DNA of 64,000 nucleotides from Microcebus murinus. Its lineage: Eukaryota > Chordata > Mammalia > Primates > Cheirogaleidae. The notes under the pieces are model-generated. The model was not told the origin of the DNA and ran no database searches. It saw nothing but the letters and a program-made list of their open reading frames with translations. A program made the translations under genes and the position numbers. Location: contig NC_134129.1 in the NCBI RefSeq assembly GCF_040939455.1, positions 17,774,501 to 17,838,500 on the forward strand. The letters are read 5' to 3'. Positions within the stretch are counted from its first letter, which is position 1; the number at the start of each line of letters is the position of its first letter. Below are positions 25,098 through 37,502 of this stretch, in pieces.

Positions 25098-25359
25098 GGG
25101 CAGCTGTATTTTAAGTTTTGGCTACAGCATTAACTGAATTTTCCACAGCTGGTCCTTTCCTACACCTCCTTAAAGAAGAAATATAACTTACCTTCACATC
25201 AGCAGACAACCATTGTGCCAAGATTTTGAACTATGCTAATATAGATAGTCAACAGTTTGGGATAATCGTGTATAATTATACCTAATGGCTCTCAAATGTT
25301 ACCATTCTAAAGTAGAAATCAACTTGAGCTTTAACAATTTTTATAGCATTAGCTGATGA

Positions 25360-26030
25360 AAAGGTGATTGATTAAATCCAACAATATATTCTTGATAAAA
25401 TAGAAAATTAATAATAAAAGGAAACTTCCTTAACACGATAAAGGAAAATTTATCTGAAATCAATGGGCAAAAATAGGGGAAATTCTAAAGGCTGAAACAA
25501 GACAAGGAGTGCTTGATATAATATTTATTAGCATTGTTCTATAACTTCTACCCAACACAATAAAACAAGAAAAAGAAGTAAGATGTATTTGAAGAGAGAA
25601 AATTATCATTACCTGTGGATAATATGATTGTTTACCCAGGAAACCTAAATGCGTCAATTTAAAAACTGTTAAAACTAAGAAGTTCAGTAAGATGATAGTC
25701 TACAAAATAAAAATATAAATTAATAGCTTTCCTCTAGACCAGTAATAACTAGTTAGACAATATAATAAAAAACAGATCTTATTTGTAAATGAAAAATTTA
25801 AATACATAGAGTACATTAAGAAATGTATTCAATGAAAATTACAAATTACTTATTCAATGAAAATTACAAAGACTTACAAAGTAAATTTTTAAAACCCATT
25901 AGTAAATGAGCAGACATCCTTTGTCATGTGATACAAAAAATTCGCTATGTTAACATGTTGATTCTCTCAAAATTAATCCATACATTGAATGAAGTCTCTT
26001 TTTAAAGTACCTTGTGGGTTTTCTTAGGAA
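25360..26030 (+). repeat. L1 LINE ORF2 relic
   Basis: 'cacgataaaggaaaatttat', 'ggctgaaacaagacaaggag', 'ttattagcattgttctataa' and 'gtctacaaaataaaaatata' follow the order of L1 ORF2 on the plus strand. Many stops; dead copy. Confidence 0.6.
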
Positions 26031-26424
26031 CTTGATAAAATTATTCTAAATAATAAATGTACACATTGTACCATCACAGGAGTAAATAGTCATTACATAG
26101 AAATAAAAGGTCGTTTAAATGTAGTCATTAAAGTGATCAGTGTACATATTTTTTGATTGGATGCACATATAGTGTTTGTGCAATAAAATAAAACAACAAA
26201 AGTCAAAAAGTCTTTTTTGTTGCTTTTTATGAGTCAGGCACCGTATAAGTTGCTGGAGATATAAAAATTTAGAACTCGTTGGTACCTGCTTTCTCTGATG
26301 GAAGAGGCTCTGACATAAATGGATCATGATAAAATAATGGCTCAGTGCGCTGACGATAAGCTCTCTATGTTATGTGAGTACTAAGAAGGAACCGCAAACA
26401 CCAAGACATCCTGATTCTGGTGAT

Positions 26425-26808
26425 ATTAGTCTGTTAGAGCTGCCATAACAAAATAGCAGAGATTGGGGGGTTTAAACAGCAAACATGTATTTCTCACAGT
26501 TCTGGATGCTGGAAATCCAAGATCAAAATGTCAGCAGTTCTGTTTTCTTCTGAGGCCTCTCTGTTTGGCTTGCAGATGGTTATCTTTTTGCTTCCTCCTC
26601 ACGTGGTCTTCCCTGCATGCACCTGTCCCTTGCATGTCCACTTTTCCTCTTCTTATGAGGCAAGTTGTATTAGGCTCACTGTACTGGCCTTATTTGGACT
26701 TAATCACCTCTTAAAAGGCCCTGTCTCCAAATACAGTTATATTCTGAGGTCCTGGGGCTGAGGACTTCAACATATGAGGAGGGACACAATTCAGCCCATA
26801 GCACCAGC
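26425..26808 (+). repeat. MaLR-type LTR (ERVL-MaLR)
   Basis: 'tattagtctgttagagctgc' then 'cataacaaaatagcagagat', 'tttctcacagttctggatgc' and 'cttcaacatatgaggaggga' with 'cagcccatagcacc' follow the MST/MLT1 LTR order. A solo LTR relic; subfamily not resolved. Confidence 0.6.
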
Positions 26809-26841
26809 TGTTAGAAATATTTGCTCTTTTCATTCTTTACT

Positions 26842-27167
26842 TTTTTTTTTTTTTTAGACAGAGTCTCACTTTGTTGTCCAGGCTAGAGTGAGTGCCGTGG
26901 CGTCAGCCTAGCTCACAGCAACCTCAAACTCCTGGGCTCAAGCGATCCTCCTGCCTCAGCCTCCCGAGTAGCTCGGACTACAGGCATGCGCCACCATGCC
27001 CGGCTAATTTTTTGTATATATACTTTTAGTTGGCCAATTAATTTCTTTCTATTTTTAGTAGAGACGGGGTCTCGCTCAGGCTGGTTTCGAACTCCCGACC
27101 TTGAGCAATCTGCCCGCCTCGGCCTCCCAGAGTGCTAGGATTACAAGCGTGAGCCACCGCGCCCAGC
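26842..27167 (-). repeat. Alu, full dimer
   Basis: Reverse Alu with poly-T start and 'gtgagccaccgcgcccagcc' end; a short duplication resembling TCTTTAC flanks it. Confidence 0.92.
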
Positions 27168-27294
27168 CTCTTTACCTTTTTTTACATGCCATTTCCTCTG
27201 CCAAAAAAGCTCATTTCTTCTACTGCCTGGCAAACTCCTATTCAATCTTCAAGATCCATTACGCATCTCCTTTGGGAAGCTCTTTTTTATTTTA

Positions 27295-27420
27295 TTTTTC
27301 ACTTCCCTCATCTCTAAAACAAGGATAATAATATCTACTTTATAGGGTTGTTGTGAAGGTTAAATGAGATGTCTGGTACATGACAAGCATTTAACTATTA
27401 TTTTTTAATAATTGTTACTT
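27295..27420 (-). repeat. MIR SINE fragment, reverse orientation
   Basis: 'ccctcatctctaaaacaagg' and 'tatagggttgttgtgaaggt' are the reverse complement of MIR. Confidence 0.55.
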
Positions 27421-27515
27421 AAAAATAGGCAAAGAACGTAGTAAGCAGGAAATTCGCAGGAAATAGAAATCATTAAGAAAAGATACCCAAACTCATGGAT
27501 AAAAGAATCACATGT

Positions 27516-27852
27516 TGGCCGGGCGCGGTGGCTCACGCCTGTCATCCTAGCTCTCTGGGAGGCTGAGGAGGGAGGATCACTCAAGGTCAGGAGTTCGAAA
27601 CCAGCCTGAGCAAGAGCGAGACCCCCGTCTGTACCAAAAATAGAAAGAAATTAATTGACCAACTAAAAACATATGTACAAAAAATTAGCCGGGCATGTTG
27701 GCACATGCCAAGTAGTCCCAGCTACTTGGGAGGCTGAGGCAGGAGGATCGCTTGAGCCCAGGAGTTTGAGGTTGCTGTGAGCTAGGCTGACGCCACAGCA
27801 TTCACTCTAGCCTGGGCAACAAAGCAAGACTCGGTCTCAAAAAAAAAAAAAG
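27516..27852 (+). repeat. Alu, full dimer
   Basis: Forward Alu beginning 'ggccgggcgcggtggctcac' and ending in a poly-A tail. Confidence 0.92.
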
Positions 27853-28739
27853 ATCCCTAACGACTGTGTAGTCTTTGCTCTTACTCTTGTTTATTATAAT
27901 ACGTTGATTTTAAAGAAAATTTCTTTTGATGATGAAGAATCTTGTGATTCCCCAGGATATAGTTAATATATATATATACATATATATATGATTTTGTAGT
28001 TATAATCAATTCTTTATATGTAACAAATACTTATTGACAAATATTCCCAGTTCTAAACACTGGGATTATAGTGGGAACAAAACAGAATTCTTGTTTTTAT
28101 GCTGCTTACATTTTCTGGCATTTAATACATTCTGTTATATCGCTTTGTGTTTTCATATAATGTTTTGGTTAAAGAAAGAAGTGCTAGAAAATATATTTGG
28201 TTATTTGATGGTTTTAGTTCATTGGCTTTTGATTAATTTAAATTTTTGTTTTATGCTGGATACTATGTAAATTCTCTGTGAATTACAAAAATGATGATAA
28301 TGATTATGATAATGATCTCCTCGGTAAAATCATTTCTCCCTGAACACTTATTGGGTTTTCTTTGTGCATTGATAACAATCAACTTGCTAGGCTTGATGGG
28401 TCCCTGAGTTTGCTGGGCAAACATAGCAACGGTGCTGTGTCAGCTCTGTTTTAGTTTCTCATGAACATTACAGCTGGCTTATGAGCCCATAAGAATAATT
28501 ATTATTTTCTTTAGTAATTGCTTTGACAATTTTGACTTTCTAGAGTGCAAGTTCCAGGGGCAGGATTAAAGAAAGAAGATTATTTTAATCATTTTAGCTT
28601 TCTTTGTCTCCTTAAGAGAGTTGATGGTTCTCTCTCTCTCTGAACTTGGAGATTATATAATAATATTATATATCCACTTGTATTTGTATAACTCTTCCAC
28701 AGCCTTCAATATTGCTTCATATATATATATATTTTTTAT

Positions 28740-28900
28740 TAGCTCCCCAGAGAGACTTATTACAATAGGCGGAGCAAGTACCATCATCTCCACTTTCCAG
28801 AAGAGAGGAGCCTGAAATTCAGAAAGATGTCTGCCAGGGTTTTAGAGGCAATTTGCTGAGGAGCTGGGACTAGAGCCAAAGTCCTTGCCAAGGAGGTGAT
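28740..28900 (+). repeat. MIR SINE fragment
   Basis: 'accatcatctccactttcca' and 'gaggagctgggactagagcc' fit a diverged MIR. Confidence 0.45.
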
Positions 28901-30269
28901 TACTGTTTTCAGGCACTGGCTACCTGGCTGTCAGGGCAGGCAAAGCCCGTTCTGGGAGGTTCCACAGCTCATGGAGCATTATTAAAGGCTGAGAAACAAA
29001 CTTAGCTCTGCGACTAAATATTGAGATTGTGCAAGGACTAGAAAGCATTATTATTGAAAATATTTATTTATTTTTACGATGCTGTACGATAGACTTCCTG
29101 AATTTATTCCTCCTGTCTAACTCAAACTTTGAATCCTTTGGGAACATGGGTCCTTTCCAATAATGGAAAACATTATTTTAAAGCAAAGGTACTGACACAT
29201 GATTTTTTGCTGTTAAAACAGAATCCTGTTTTTAAAAAACTTCTTTATTTTCCCCATTAGAAAATATATTAGAAGGAAATATAGGTGAACACAAAGGAGA
29301 AAGCAAAAATACTGATGATCCCACCATTAAAAATTTAACATGGTTAACATGAAAGTGTTCATTCTTTCTATGCACATATACATAATTTTTAATAAAATGA
29401 TACGATACTATAAATATTAACAGTATGCATCTGCTTAACAGTATATCATAAATATTTCTTTAACTTATTCTACAATGTCTTTCTGAGAAAAATATTGAAA
29501 TGTATCCTTTTATTATAAAATTAATATGTACTCATTGTATAAAATTCAAATAATACAAAATGCATAATCCTCTCCAGAGGTAGCTATATAATTTAGTGCA
29601 TATTGCTCTGCACTTTTTTGTTATGAAGCCTGAATTTTACTTCTTGCATTGGCAGATTAGAGTACCTTCTTTAGAAAAATTTGGAAGTAATGGATCATTA
29701 TGTTGTTTTCAAAGGTCCGCATTTTACTTTTTAATTTCAATATAACAAACAATATATAAATTGTATAAAATAACAAATACATTTGTAACAATCTGTAAGG
29801 GCATTCACACGGAATTCTACTCTGGAAACCATCAATATACAGGAAGCCTTATTGGTGTTGAATCATCTTTGGCCATCTTCAAAGTAATACTTAATGGTGT
29901 GGGTGCTCTGAGCTGCATAATATATAACTGTCTTGGAATATAATGCTTTAAAGTCTGTGTACGATGCCAGCTTTACTAACTGGAGTCCTCAGTTCAGTTT
30001 TCAGTTTTATCCAGAAGTAGTTCACTTATTTGGGTGACATAATACAGCCTATATATAAGTCACAACCCAGTTGTGGTGATAATTAAATGATTTTATGAGT
30101 CCAAGTGCTACGTAAGCCATAAACTGTTAAATAAATATTTGTTGCTATGTGACTTACAGGGTTGACAGGTTAGTAAAGAACACAAATGACTTTAGTAGAT
30201 GGCAGAATTTTATGCTTTACTTCAGAAAGGTAAAATTAAAGTGTAATTAATATAGTCAGAGGACCTAAT

Positions 30270-30910
30270 GGTGCATAGTTACTGGTGGGATAATAATAAT
30301 GTCTGATGCCTGGCAGGTGTTTATTAAATATATGCTAAATGGCAAATGGATTAAAAAAATCCAACTGAAGAATATGAACCAAGAATATAAACATGTAATT
30401 CACAGAGGAAAGAAATCCAATGACTAATAAATGTATAAGAGTTTGTTCAAATTTATTAGTAAGGGCAAATAAAAAACTATGGCACAACAAATTTTCACTC
30501 ACAGATTTAGGAAAACTTTAAAATCTGACAATATTAAGTGTTGGTCAGGGTACAAGGTGAATCATGCACTTGTATAGGTCTAGCAGAATGTAAAATGATA
30601 TAGTAACCTTGCGCAACAATTTGTCTGGCTCTAGTAAATTGAAACTAGAACTAGCTAGTCCACTTCTGTATATATACATGAGAACCACTCTTTCACATGT
30701 ATCTAAGGAGATATGCAAAGAATTTTTATTGCAGCACTGTTAATAATGGAAAAACATGAAAACAATAAATTTTTCATTAATAGAAAGCAAATAAAAATAG
30801 AAAAAGAAAAAATATGGTTTATTTCTAGGATATAATTTTAACAAATGATATTATAAAACAAAATAGCTCTGTGTATATTAGCATGGATAATTTTCAAAAT
30901 AATTTCTGGT
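30270..30910 (+). repeat. L1 LINE fragment
   Basis: 'attttcactcacagatttag', 'gtgttggtcagggtacaagg', 'tgtaaaatgatatagtaacc' and 'tattgcagcactgttaataa' appear in L1 ORF2 3' order. Old copy. Confidence 0.6.
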
Positions 30911-30979
30911 GTACTGACTTGTTGCCCCAGTGTTTTATGGGTTGGGAGAAAGTGAAGAAGAGATGAGATGCACCCTTTA

Positions 30980-31306
30980 TTTTTTATTTATTTTTTGAGA
31001 CAGAGTCTCACTCTATTGTCCTGGCTAGAGTGCCGTGGCATCAGCCTAGCTCACAGCAACCTCAAAGTCCTGGGCTCAAGCGATCCTCCTGCCTCAGCCT
31101 CCCCAGTAGCTGGGACTACAGGCATGCGCCACCATGCACTGCTAATTTTTTCTATATATATTAGTTGGCCAATTAATTTCTTTCTATTTATAGTCGAGAC
31201 GGGGGTCTCGCTCTTGCTCAGGCTGGTTTCAAAGTCCTGACCTCCAGCAATCCGCCTCGGCCTCCCAGAGTGCTAGGATTACAGGCGTGAGCCACCTCGC
31301 TCGGCC
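30980..31306 (-). repeat. Alu, full dimer
   Basis: Reverse Alu from 'tttttgagacagagtctcac' to 'gtgagccacctcgctcggcc'. Confidence 0.92.
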
Positions 31307-32138
31307 TAGTATCTTAGATTTTTATGTAGATTAAATGTGCTAACAGTTAACCTAACATAACGCCTGACCTGTAGCAGGCAATCGATAAACATTTCTTTTC
31401 TTTCTTTGTCTCTATGTTCTGAAAGTATAGAGGCTAAAGAGGGGCACCCGATAGAGAGAAAGGACAACATAAGGAAGTTCGTTCTCACCTGCACGTTCCC
31501 ATCCAGCCTAAATCGGTCACACCTGGGTGTAAGAGTCACTCACGGTTCCCAGAGGCATTCTCCCGGAAGGAGTCGGAAATGTTTCTCCCAAAGTCTGAAG
31601 CACCGTTCAGAATTTGGAGAGATTCTGATGATTCCCAGACTAGAAGCCCCTGACCCACTGAGAAAGAGGCTGACGTTTTTGCCCCTCCAAACTGCCACTT
31701 GTAAATCCTTCACTACACTACTATCTTCTCCCACGAAGAATTGTCCTTCTGCTCTTTGTCTTTGGTGTTTACTGATCTCCTCTTGCTGCTCCGTAGTCAT
31801 CAAATAACTTGGCACAAGCTCTCTGCATGTCCCCTTCCTGCTGAGTCTCACTTTCCTTCTGGGTAACTTCTACAGCTGTGACATATGACACATCCGAGAC
31901 AGCTGAGTCCCCAGCCTCACAGGTTCTGGTCTTCCTCCACTCCAGCGAGCTGTTCTTCCTTTCCACTGCGATCATGCGAATCCTTGATCAGAGATGCTTC
32001 TCCTTGTCCATCATAACTTCACTGCAGCATCTCGTTTCCTGACCCTACCCCCATTGCCAGCTCTTCCTCTCTTTCCCACTACACTGGGTTTCCAACCTTA
32101 TCAAAATACTTGGCCCCTTGGCCCTTAATCTTCTAATA

Positions 32139-32826
32139 CCATGTTTCCCTGAAAAATAAGACAGGGTCTTATATTTATTTTTCCTCCAGAAGACACCCCA
32201 GGGCTTATCTTCAGGGGATATGTTATTTTTTTTAAGTACGGTACAACCATCTCCATTGATTCAAATAGAGTGAAGTCGTCTTCTTCTGGAACATCATCTT
32301 CACTCTCCAAACCCTGAATCCCATCCTGAATGTCTTACGACTCTATTTCCTTTAGAACCATAGGCCCCCGATCTCTCATGTGGAGCACTAGAGCTCTCAC
32401 GGGACAGATGAGAAGGGCTGCTTGTCTTCTTTACGACACGCATGGGTTGTGCAGATAGGCTGCACAGCCACGCCCATCACTAGGGCTGATTTTCATAGCC
32501 ACGCCCATCATTAGGGCTGATTTTCATAGCCACGCCCACCACCAGGGCTGATTTTTCATAGCCACGCCCCTCACTAGGGCTGATTTTCATAGCCACGCCC
32601 ATCACTAGGGCTGATTTTCATAGCCACGCCCATCATTAGGGCTGATTTTCACAGCCACGCCCCTCACTAGGGCTGATTTTCACAGCCACGCCCATCACGA
32701 GGGCTGATTTTCATAGCCACGCCATCACTAGGGCTGATTTATGCGGTAGGGCTTCTATTGTGCACATGCTTAGAAATCCTGCTGGGGCTTATTTTATGGG
32801 TAGGGCTTCTTTTCAGGGAAACACGG
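32139..32826 (-). mobile_element. Tc1/mariner-type MITE, copy 1 (9 minisatellite units)
   Basis: Flanked by TA on both sides (32137-32138, 32827-32828). Left end CCATGTTTCCCTGAAAAATA; right end reads CCGTGTTTCCCTGAAAAG on the other strand, so the termini form inverted repeats. The TA duplication plus inverted ends place it in the Tc1/mariner superfamily. It shares its whole layout with copies at 34367, 37503 and 56830: a TIR, an acidic reading frame on the sense strand, a 31-bp minisatellite and the second TIR. Strand is given by that frame. Here the frame is broken by an inserted base and an in-frame stop. At 688 bp it is the longest copy, mainly because it has nine minisatellite units. Confidence 0.82.
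32458..32740. repeat. 31-bp minisatellite inside MITE copy 1 (9 units)
   Basis: Nine consecutive units, each containing 'gccacgccc' (last one shortened) and 'agggctgattttcatagcc'. Period 31 bp with occasional one-base length changes. CCACGCCC is a GC/CACC-box-like motif of the kind bound by KLF/Sp factors (family knowledge, binding not shown). Confidence 0.92.
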
Positions 32827-33591
32827 TATACCTTCTGTTTCCAGCATCCCTATCTTCTCCCTTCACCCTAGAACATGCCATTGGTCTCCTTGCCGAGGCT
32901 GCTCCGTTGCTCTTTCCTTTGGCTGATCCCCCTAACCTTCATCTCAAGATGGATGAAAAATCTTGGATCATTCCGGGTATCCGTCCTTTTTTGCTCTTTC
33001 TCACCTGAACCACTGAGCATTGTGAGGGAAAATCAAAGCATCACAGCACCGTGTGCACTCTTATGTCTCTTGACACCCCACTGATGGCCTGTAATCCTTC
33101 CACAAATTCCTACCCCAGCTCTGTCCCATTGCCCACAGTGGTTGTCGCACACCTGTGTGACTCTCCTTGAGTTCCCACTGTGTTGGAAAACTGGGAGGAT
33201 CCCACTTAGAATCCTGCAATGTCTCTCCCCTACCCTTTTTTTTTTTTTTTTGGCCAACAGAGCATTCAGTATATCAGTGATTTAACCTGTCTTCCTCACC
33301 ACCTCTTTCCATTGACCCCTACAAATCTCTCCACCATGCAACCTGTGGTTACCCAGGCACTTTGCGCTCTCACACGTTGTTTCTTGTACCTGCTTCTACC
33401 TAGAATCCTGTTGCACATCCTAGCATGCCTGGACAAGGGTTTGCTCTTTGTCTAAGATCGCTCTAGCCTTGTCTTTTCAGGGGGATTTGGCTCGAGTTCC
33501 TGCAGAGGGTTGGGTGCACCTCTTCTTAGCTTGCACAGCTCCCCTCCCCTGTCCCACGTCCGGGTGCCTTTGGCTCCCTGGATCCCCTTCT

Positions 33592-33945
33592 TTTTATTTT
33601 TAAAATTTTTAATTAATTAATTTTTGAGACAGATTCATACTCTGTTGCCCAGGCTAGAGTGAGTGCTGTGGCATCAGCCTAGCTCACAGCAACCTCAAAC
33701 TCCTGGGCTCAAGTGATCCTCCTGCCTCAGCCTCCCAAGTAGCTGGGACTACAGGCATGTGCCACCATGCCCGGCTAATTTTTTCTCTATATATTAGTTG
33801 GCCAATTAATTTCTTTCTATTTATAGTAGAGACGAGGTCTCACTCTTGCTCAGGATGGTTTTGAACTCCTGACCTTGAGCGATCTGCCCAACTTAGCCTC
33901 CCAAAGTGCTAGGATTACAGGCATGAGCCACTGTTTCCTGGACTC
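33592..33945 (-). repeat. Alu, full dimer
   Basis: Reverse Alu with a T/A-rich start, flanked by TSD CTGGATCCCCTTCT (33578-33591 and about 33946-33959). Confidence 0.92.
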
Positions 33946-34057
33946 CTGGATCCCCTTCTATCCCTTCTTTGCTGTGCTGTCTGGGGAGGGGGCTGCCCTT
34001 CATGGGTGTGTCCACTTGCCTTCTGGTGCCTTCCATTGCAGAATCCCAGCAGCACAT

Positions 34058-34059
<2 letters not shown>

Positions 34060-34105
<46 letters not shown>
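34060..34105. repeat. (GT)n microsatellite
   Basis: About 23 uninterrupted GT dinucleotides; likely polymorphic. Confidence 0.97.
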
Positions 34106-34107
<2 letters not shown>

Positions 34108-34366
34108 GGGGTGAGGTAAGGGTATTGATGCCTCAGCTGTATCTTTCTGTGTGCTCACCTTGTGCTGGCTGTGTGCTTCATGTTCTTCAATGTCAAGTCA
34201 CTGTTCCATATAGATATCCTTTTGTGTAACTGCTCCTCCATCCAGTGCCATGACAGCTCCCTCTTCTTGCCATTGGAGACCAGTGGTGGTAGCAGTTTAG
34301 CTACTTCTAATCCCAAGTGACTGCGCCATCCTCTGTAGTTCCCTTATACTCATACATTTGTGAATA

Positions 34367-34817
34367 CCATGTTTCCCCCAAAATAAGACCTACCCATAAA
34401 ATAAGCCCTAGCAGGATTTCTAAGCATTTGCACAATAGAAGCCCTACCCCGAAAATAAGCCCTAGTGATGGGCGTCGCTATGCAGCGCATCTGCTCAACC
34501 CATGCATGTCGTCGCAGAGTGGGAAAGAACACTTGAGCAGCCCTTCTCATCTGCCCCGTGACAGCTCTAGTGCTCCACAGGAGAGATCGGGGCCAGTGGT
34601 TCTAAAGGAAACAGAGTCACAGGACATTCAGGATGGCATTCGGGGTTTGGAGAGTTATGATGATGTTCCCAAAGAAGATGACCTAACTATATTTGAATAA
34701 ATGTAGATTGTGGTACCATATTTTAAAAAAATAACACATCCCCTAAAAATAAGCCTTAGGGTGTCTTCTGGAGGAAAAATAAATATAAGACCCTGTCTTA
34801 TTTTCGGGGAAACACGG
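34367..34817 (+). mobile_element. Tc1/mariner-type MITE, copy 2 (1 minisatellite unit)
   Basis: Flanked by TA (34365-34366, 34818-34819), with ends CCATGTTTCCCCCAAAATAA and, on the opposite strand, CCGTGTTTCCCCGAAAATAA. At 451 bp it is the shortest copy because it has only one unit of the 31-bp repeat, near 34465, and may show the state closest to the unexpanded element. An open frame runs across the middle on the plus strand, with SSAPQERSGPVVLKE and then an acidic DDVPKEDD stretch before a stop at about 34700. Confidence 0.85.
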
Positions 34818-35261
34818 TAGCTCCTTCGGAGATAACCTCTTCCAGAATCATCCCATTTTGAGCATGCCTTTGTTTTGGATTCAGACCCTGACTAAGAACC
34901 TCCTTCAGAAGTTTTACTTAGCTATTGTTACCTATCCTTTTGTCTTATTCATAATGGTATGAATTTCTTGGTATGAATGGTATGAATTTCTTGAAGGCAT
35001 GTATCATATATTTTGTTAATCTCTGTATTCATAGCACTGAGCACATTTCCTGCTGTTAGTAGGTGTTGATAAATAATTTTGGTAGAGGGAAGTAAGAATG
35101 CAAGGAACAAAAGAGGAAATAAAATAGTAATTTTGTATAAGTAATGTGATTTTATTGCTGAAAACAATACAAAACTATTAGAAATCATTTTCCTAAAAGC
35201 CACTAAGGTGATTAGTTTCAAAATAAATAAATAAATAATTTTCTCACATAGAAAAATTAAT

Positions 35262-35594
35262 GGGCCAGGCATGGTGGCTCACGCCTGTAATCCTAGCATT
35301 CTGGGAGGCTGAGGTGGGAGGATCACTCAAGGTCAGGAGTTCAAAACCAGCCTGAGCAAGAGCGAGATTCCATCTCTACTAAAAATAGAACAAAATTAAC
35401 TGGCCTACTAAAAATACATAGAAAAATTAGCCAGGCATGGTGACGCATGCCTGTAGTCCCAGCTACTCAGGAGGAGGCTAAGGCAGAAGGATTACTTGAG
35501 CCCAGAAGTTTGAGGTTGCTGTGAGCTAGGCTGATGCCACGGCACTCACTCTAGCCTGGGCAACAGAGTGAGACTCTGTCTCAAAAAGAAAAGC
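35262..35594 (+). repeat. Alu, full dimer
   Basis: Forward Alu from 'gggccaggcatggtggctca' to an A-rich tail. Confidence 0.92.
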
Positions 35595-36062
35595 AATGGG
35601 GAAAGTATTGATCTATAATTAAAATTTTTAAGTTTTAAAAATTCTTTATTTTTTAGTGTCTTTATTTTTCTATTTATATGTTCCACTTTTTTCTAGAGTG
35701 ATTATGTATTAAAAAGGTGATTGTGTAATAAAAAAATTTCCTAAGTAGAACACTTAGGCCAAACAGAAATTACAGGACAAGGGAAGTGATTCTTTTTTTC
35801 TTTAGGTTCCAGCAAAGCCCAGGCTTGGTTTGCTCTAATAACAGGAATCATATTGTCTGTTCTCAGTTAATCTTTTACTAACATAATTTTTCTATGTATT
35901 ATCATGGGTGAAACAATCACACATTCTCCCTTTTCTAGTCATAGACATGAAGTTTCCTAAAGAGAGTGTTCATGGATGGCAGTAGGCAGTTGGCATGTGG
36001 GTAAATATTACCAGAATAGTCACACCTTTGTTCTGATGGTGGAAAGGAATCAGTGAAGCATT

Positions 36063-36143
36063 TCTCCTCCTCCTCCTCCTCCTCCTCCTCCTCCTCCTCC
36101 TCCTTCTCTTCCTCTTCCTCCTCCTCCTCCTCCTCCTTCTTCT

Positions 36144-36175
<32 letters not shown>

Positions 36176-36299
36176 CTCCTCTTCTTCTTCTTCTCCTCCT
36201 CCTCCTCTTCCTCCTCCTTCTTCTTCTTCTTCCTCCTCTTCCTCTTCCTCTTCTTCTTTCTCTTCTCTTCCTCTTCTTCTTCTTCTTCTTTTTTTTTTT
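36063..36299. repeat. Polypyrimidine (TCC/TTC)n tract
   Basis: About 237 bp of almost pure pyrimidine on the plus strand, mixing TCC and TTC triplets and ending in a T run. The complementary purine strand gives spurious Glu/Lys and Gly/Glu frames. Long homopurine-homopyrimidine mirror tracts can form triplex DNA. Confidence 0.95.
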
Positions 36300-37502
36300 G
36301 CCACAGGTTAATCTGCTTCAAGGCATTTCTCTTCTTACAAAGTAGTTGTTTCTTGGTAAAATGACTTTAATGATTTTTAAAATAGGTGTACACTTTCAGT
36401 AACAAACATAACAAATACTCTAACTTACCTATTTATTGACTGCCTGCTAGTTATTTTCCTTAGTTGTTTGAATGCCGGGAAGAGATTGTGAGCAGTTATT
36501 TCTTCACTTGAAGATTTAACATCTTATAACAAATGATTTTTTTTCTTTCATTTTAATGTAGTTGGGAGTCCTGTGAATGGACAAGGTTGATACCTCTTGG
36601 GGCGGAAAATAAATGGGTGGAAATGACGGACGGTTCATTGCAACTGAAAACTCTATGCTACCGTGAGGGTTATATTCATTAAACTGATCATAGATGTGAC
36701 TATGTTGCATTCTTGCCACGTGCCAGGGGTAATTCTAAGACCTTTATGCATTTATTGTCACCAGTCTGTGAAGCAAATGTTATTCAGGAAAACAAAGATG
36801 ATTTCCTAAAGAGCAAAGCTGTCCAATAATGGAATGGGTTACTTATAAGACAATAAGTTTCCACAACCAGAGTGTTCAAAAAGAGACCAAGTGATCACAT
36901 ATCAGGAATGCCACGGTGGCATTCCTGACTTGGGTGGGAAGTTGGTTCAAGCAACCTTTGAAGTTATAACTGCTTTTAGATTTCTACGATTTTTACCCTG
37001 CGGAGACCATAACACCTTGTAACATGGACCAAATAACGCCAGAAAATCACTCCATTTAAAATCCAGCTGTTATGTTTTAAACATATCGATTCTTTCGGTC
37101 AGTCAAGACACTAAATTAATGCTGCTTATTTAGACAGATAATATATGTAGACTTTGGTTTATTTTTTTTTTCCCCTTGGGATTCAGTGGCCCTCAAATGT
37201 AAAGTGGGTTATTGAAATGTTACACTAAAATTATGAAGACTTTAAAATTTAGATATGTTTTTGATGTCTCGGTTCTGGTACAAAAGATTTTGCGGGAGTT
37301 CAGAATCAGTGTAACAAAGAAGGTAAAAGCATAGATATTTGGTATCATGTGTACTTTGGTTCATATGGTTATTGCTTTGGTTTTACTTTCTGACTGTGTG
37401 TTCCAGGCAAATTAAGTACCTTTCCTGAGCCCTGAGTTCCCTATCTGTAAGAACCCAAGGAAAATACTTACTGGGCGGTTTGCAATTACAATTACATGAA
37501 TA

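Noticed and set aside
31406..31851. Overlapping frames of 133 and 103 codons near 31.4-31.9 kb
   Set aside because: No recognised domain, no splice context, and both strands open equally; chance frames in moderately GC-rich sequence.
32458..32740. Possible CRISPR-like regular repeats of 31 bp
   Set aside because: Units are contiguous with no unique spacers, inside a eukaryotic transposon; a minisatellite.
35935..36364. Glu/Lys-rich and Ser/Phe-rich frames
   Set aside because: Translation of the polypyrimidine tract; pure simple sequence.
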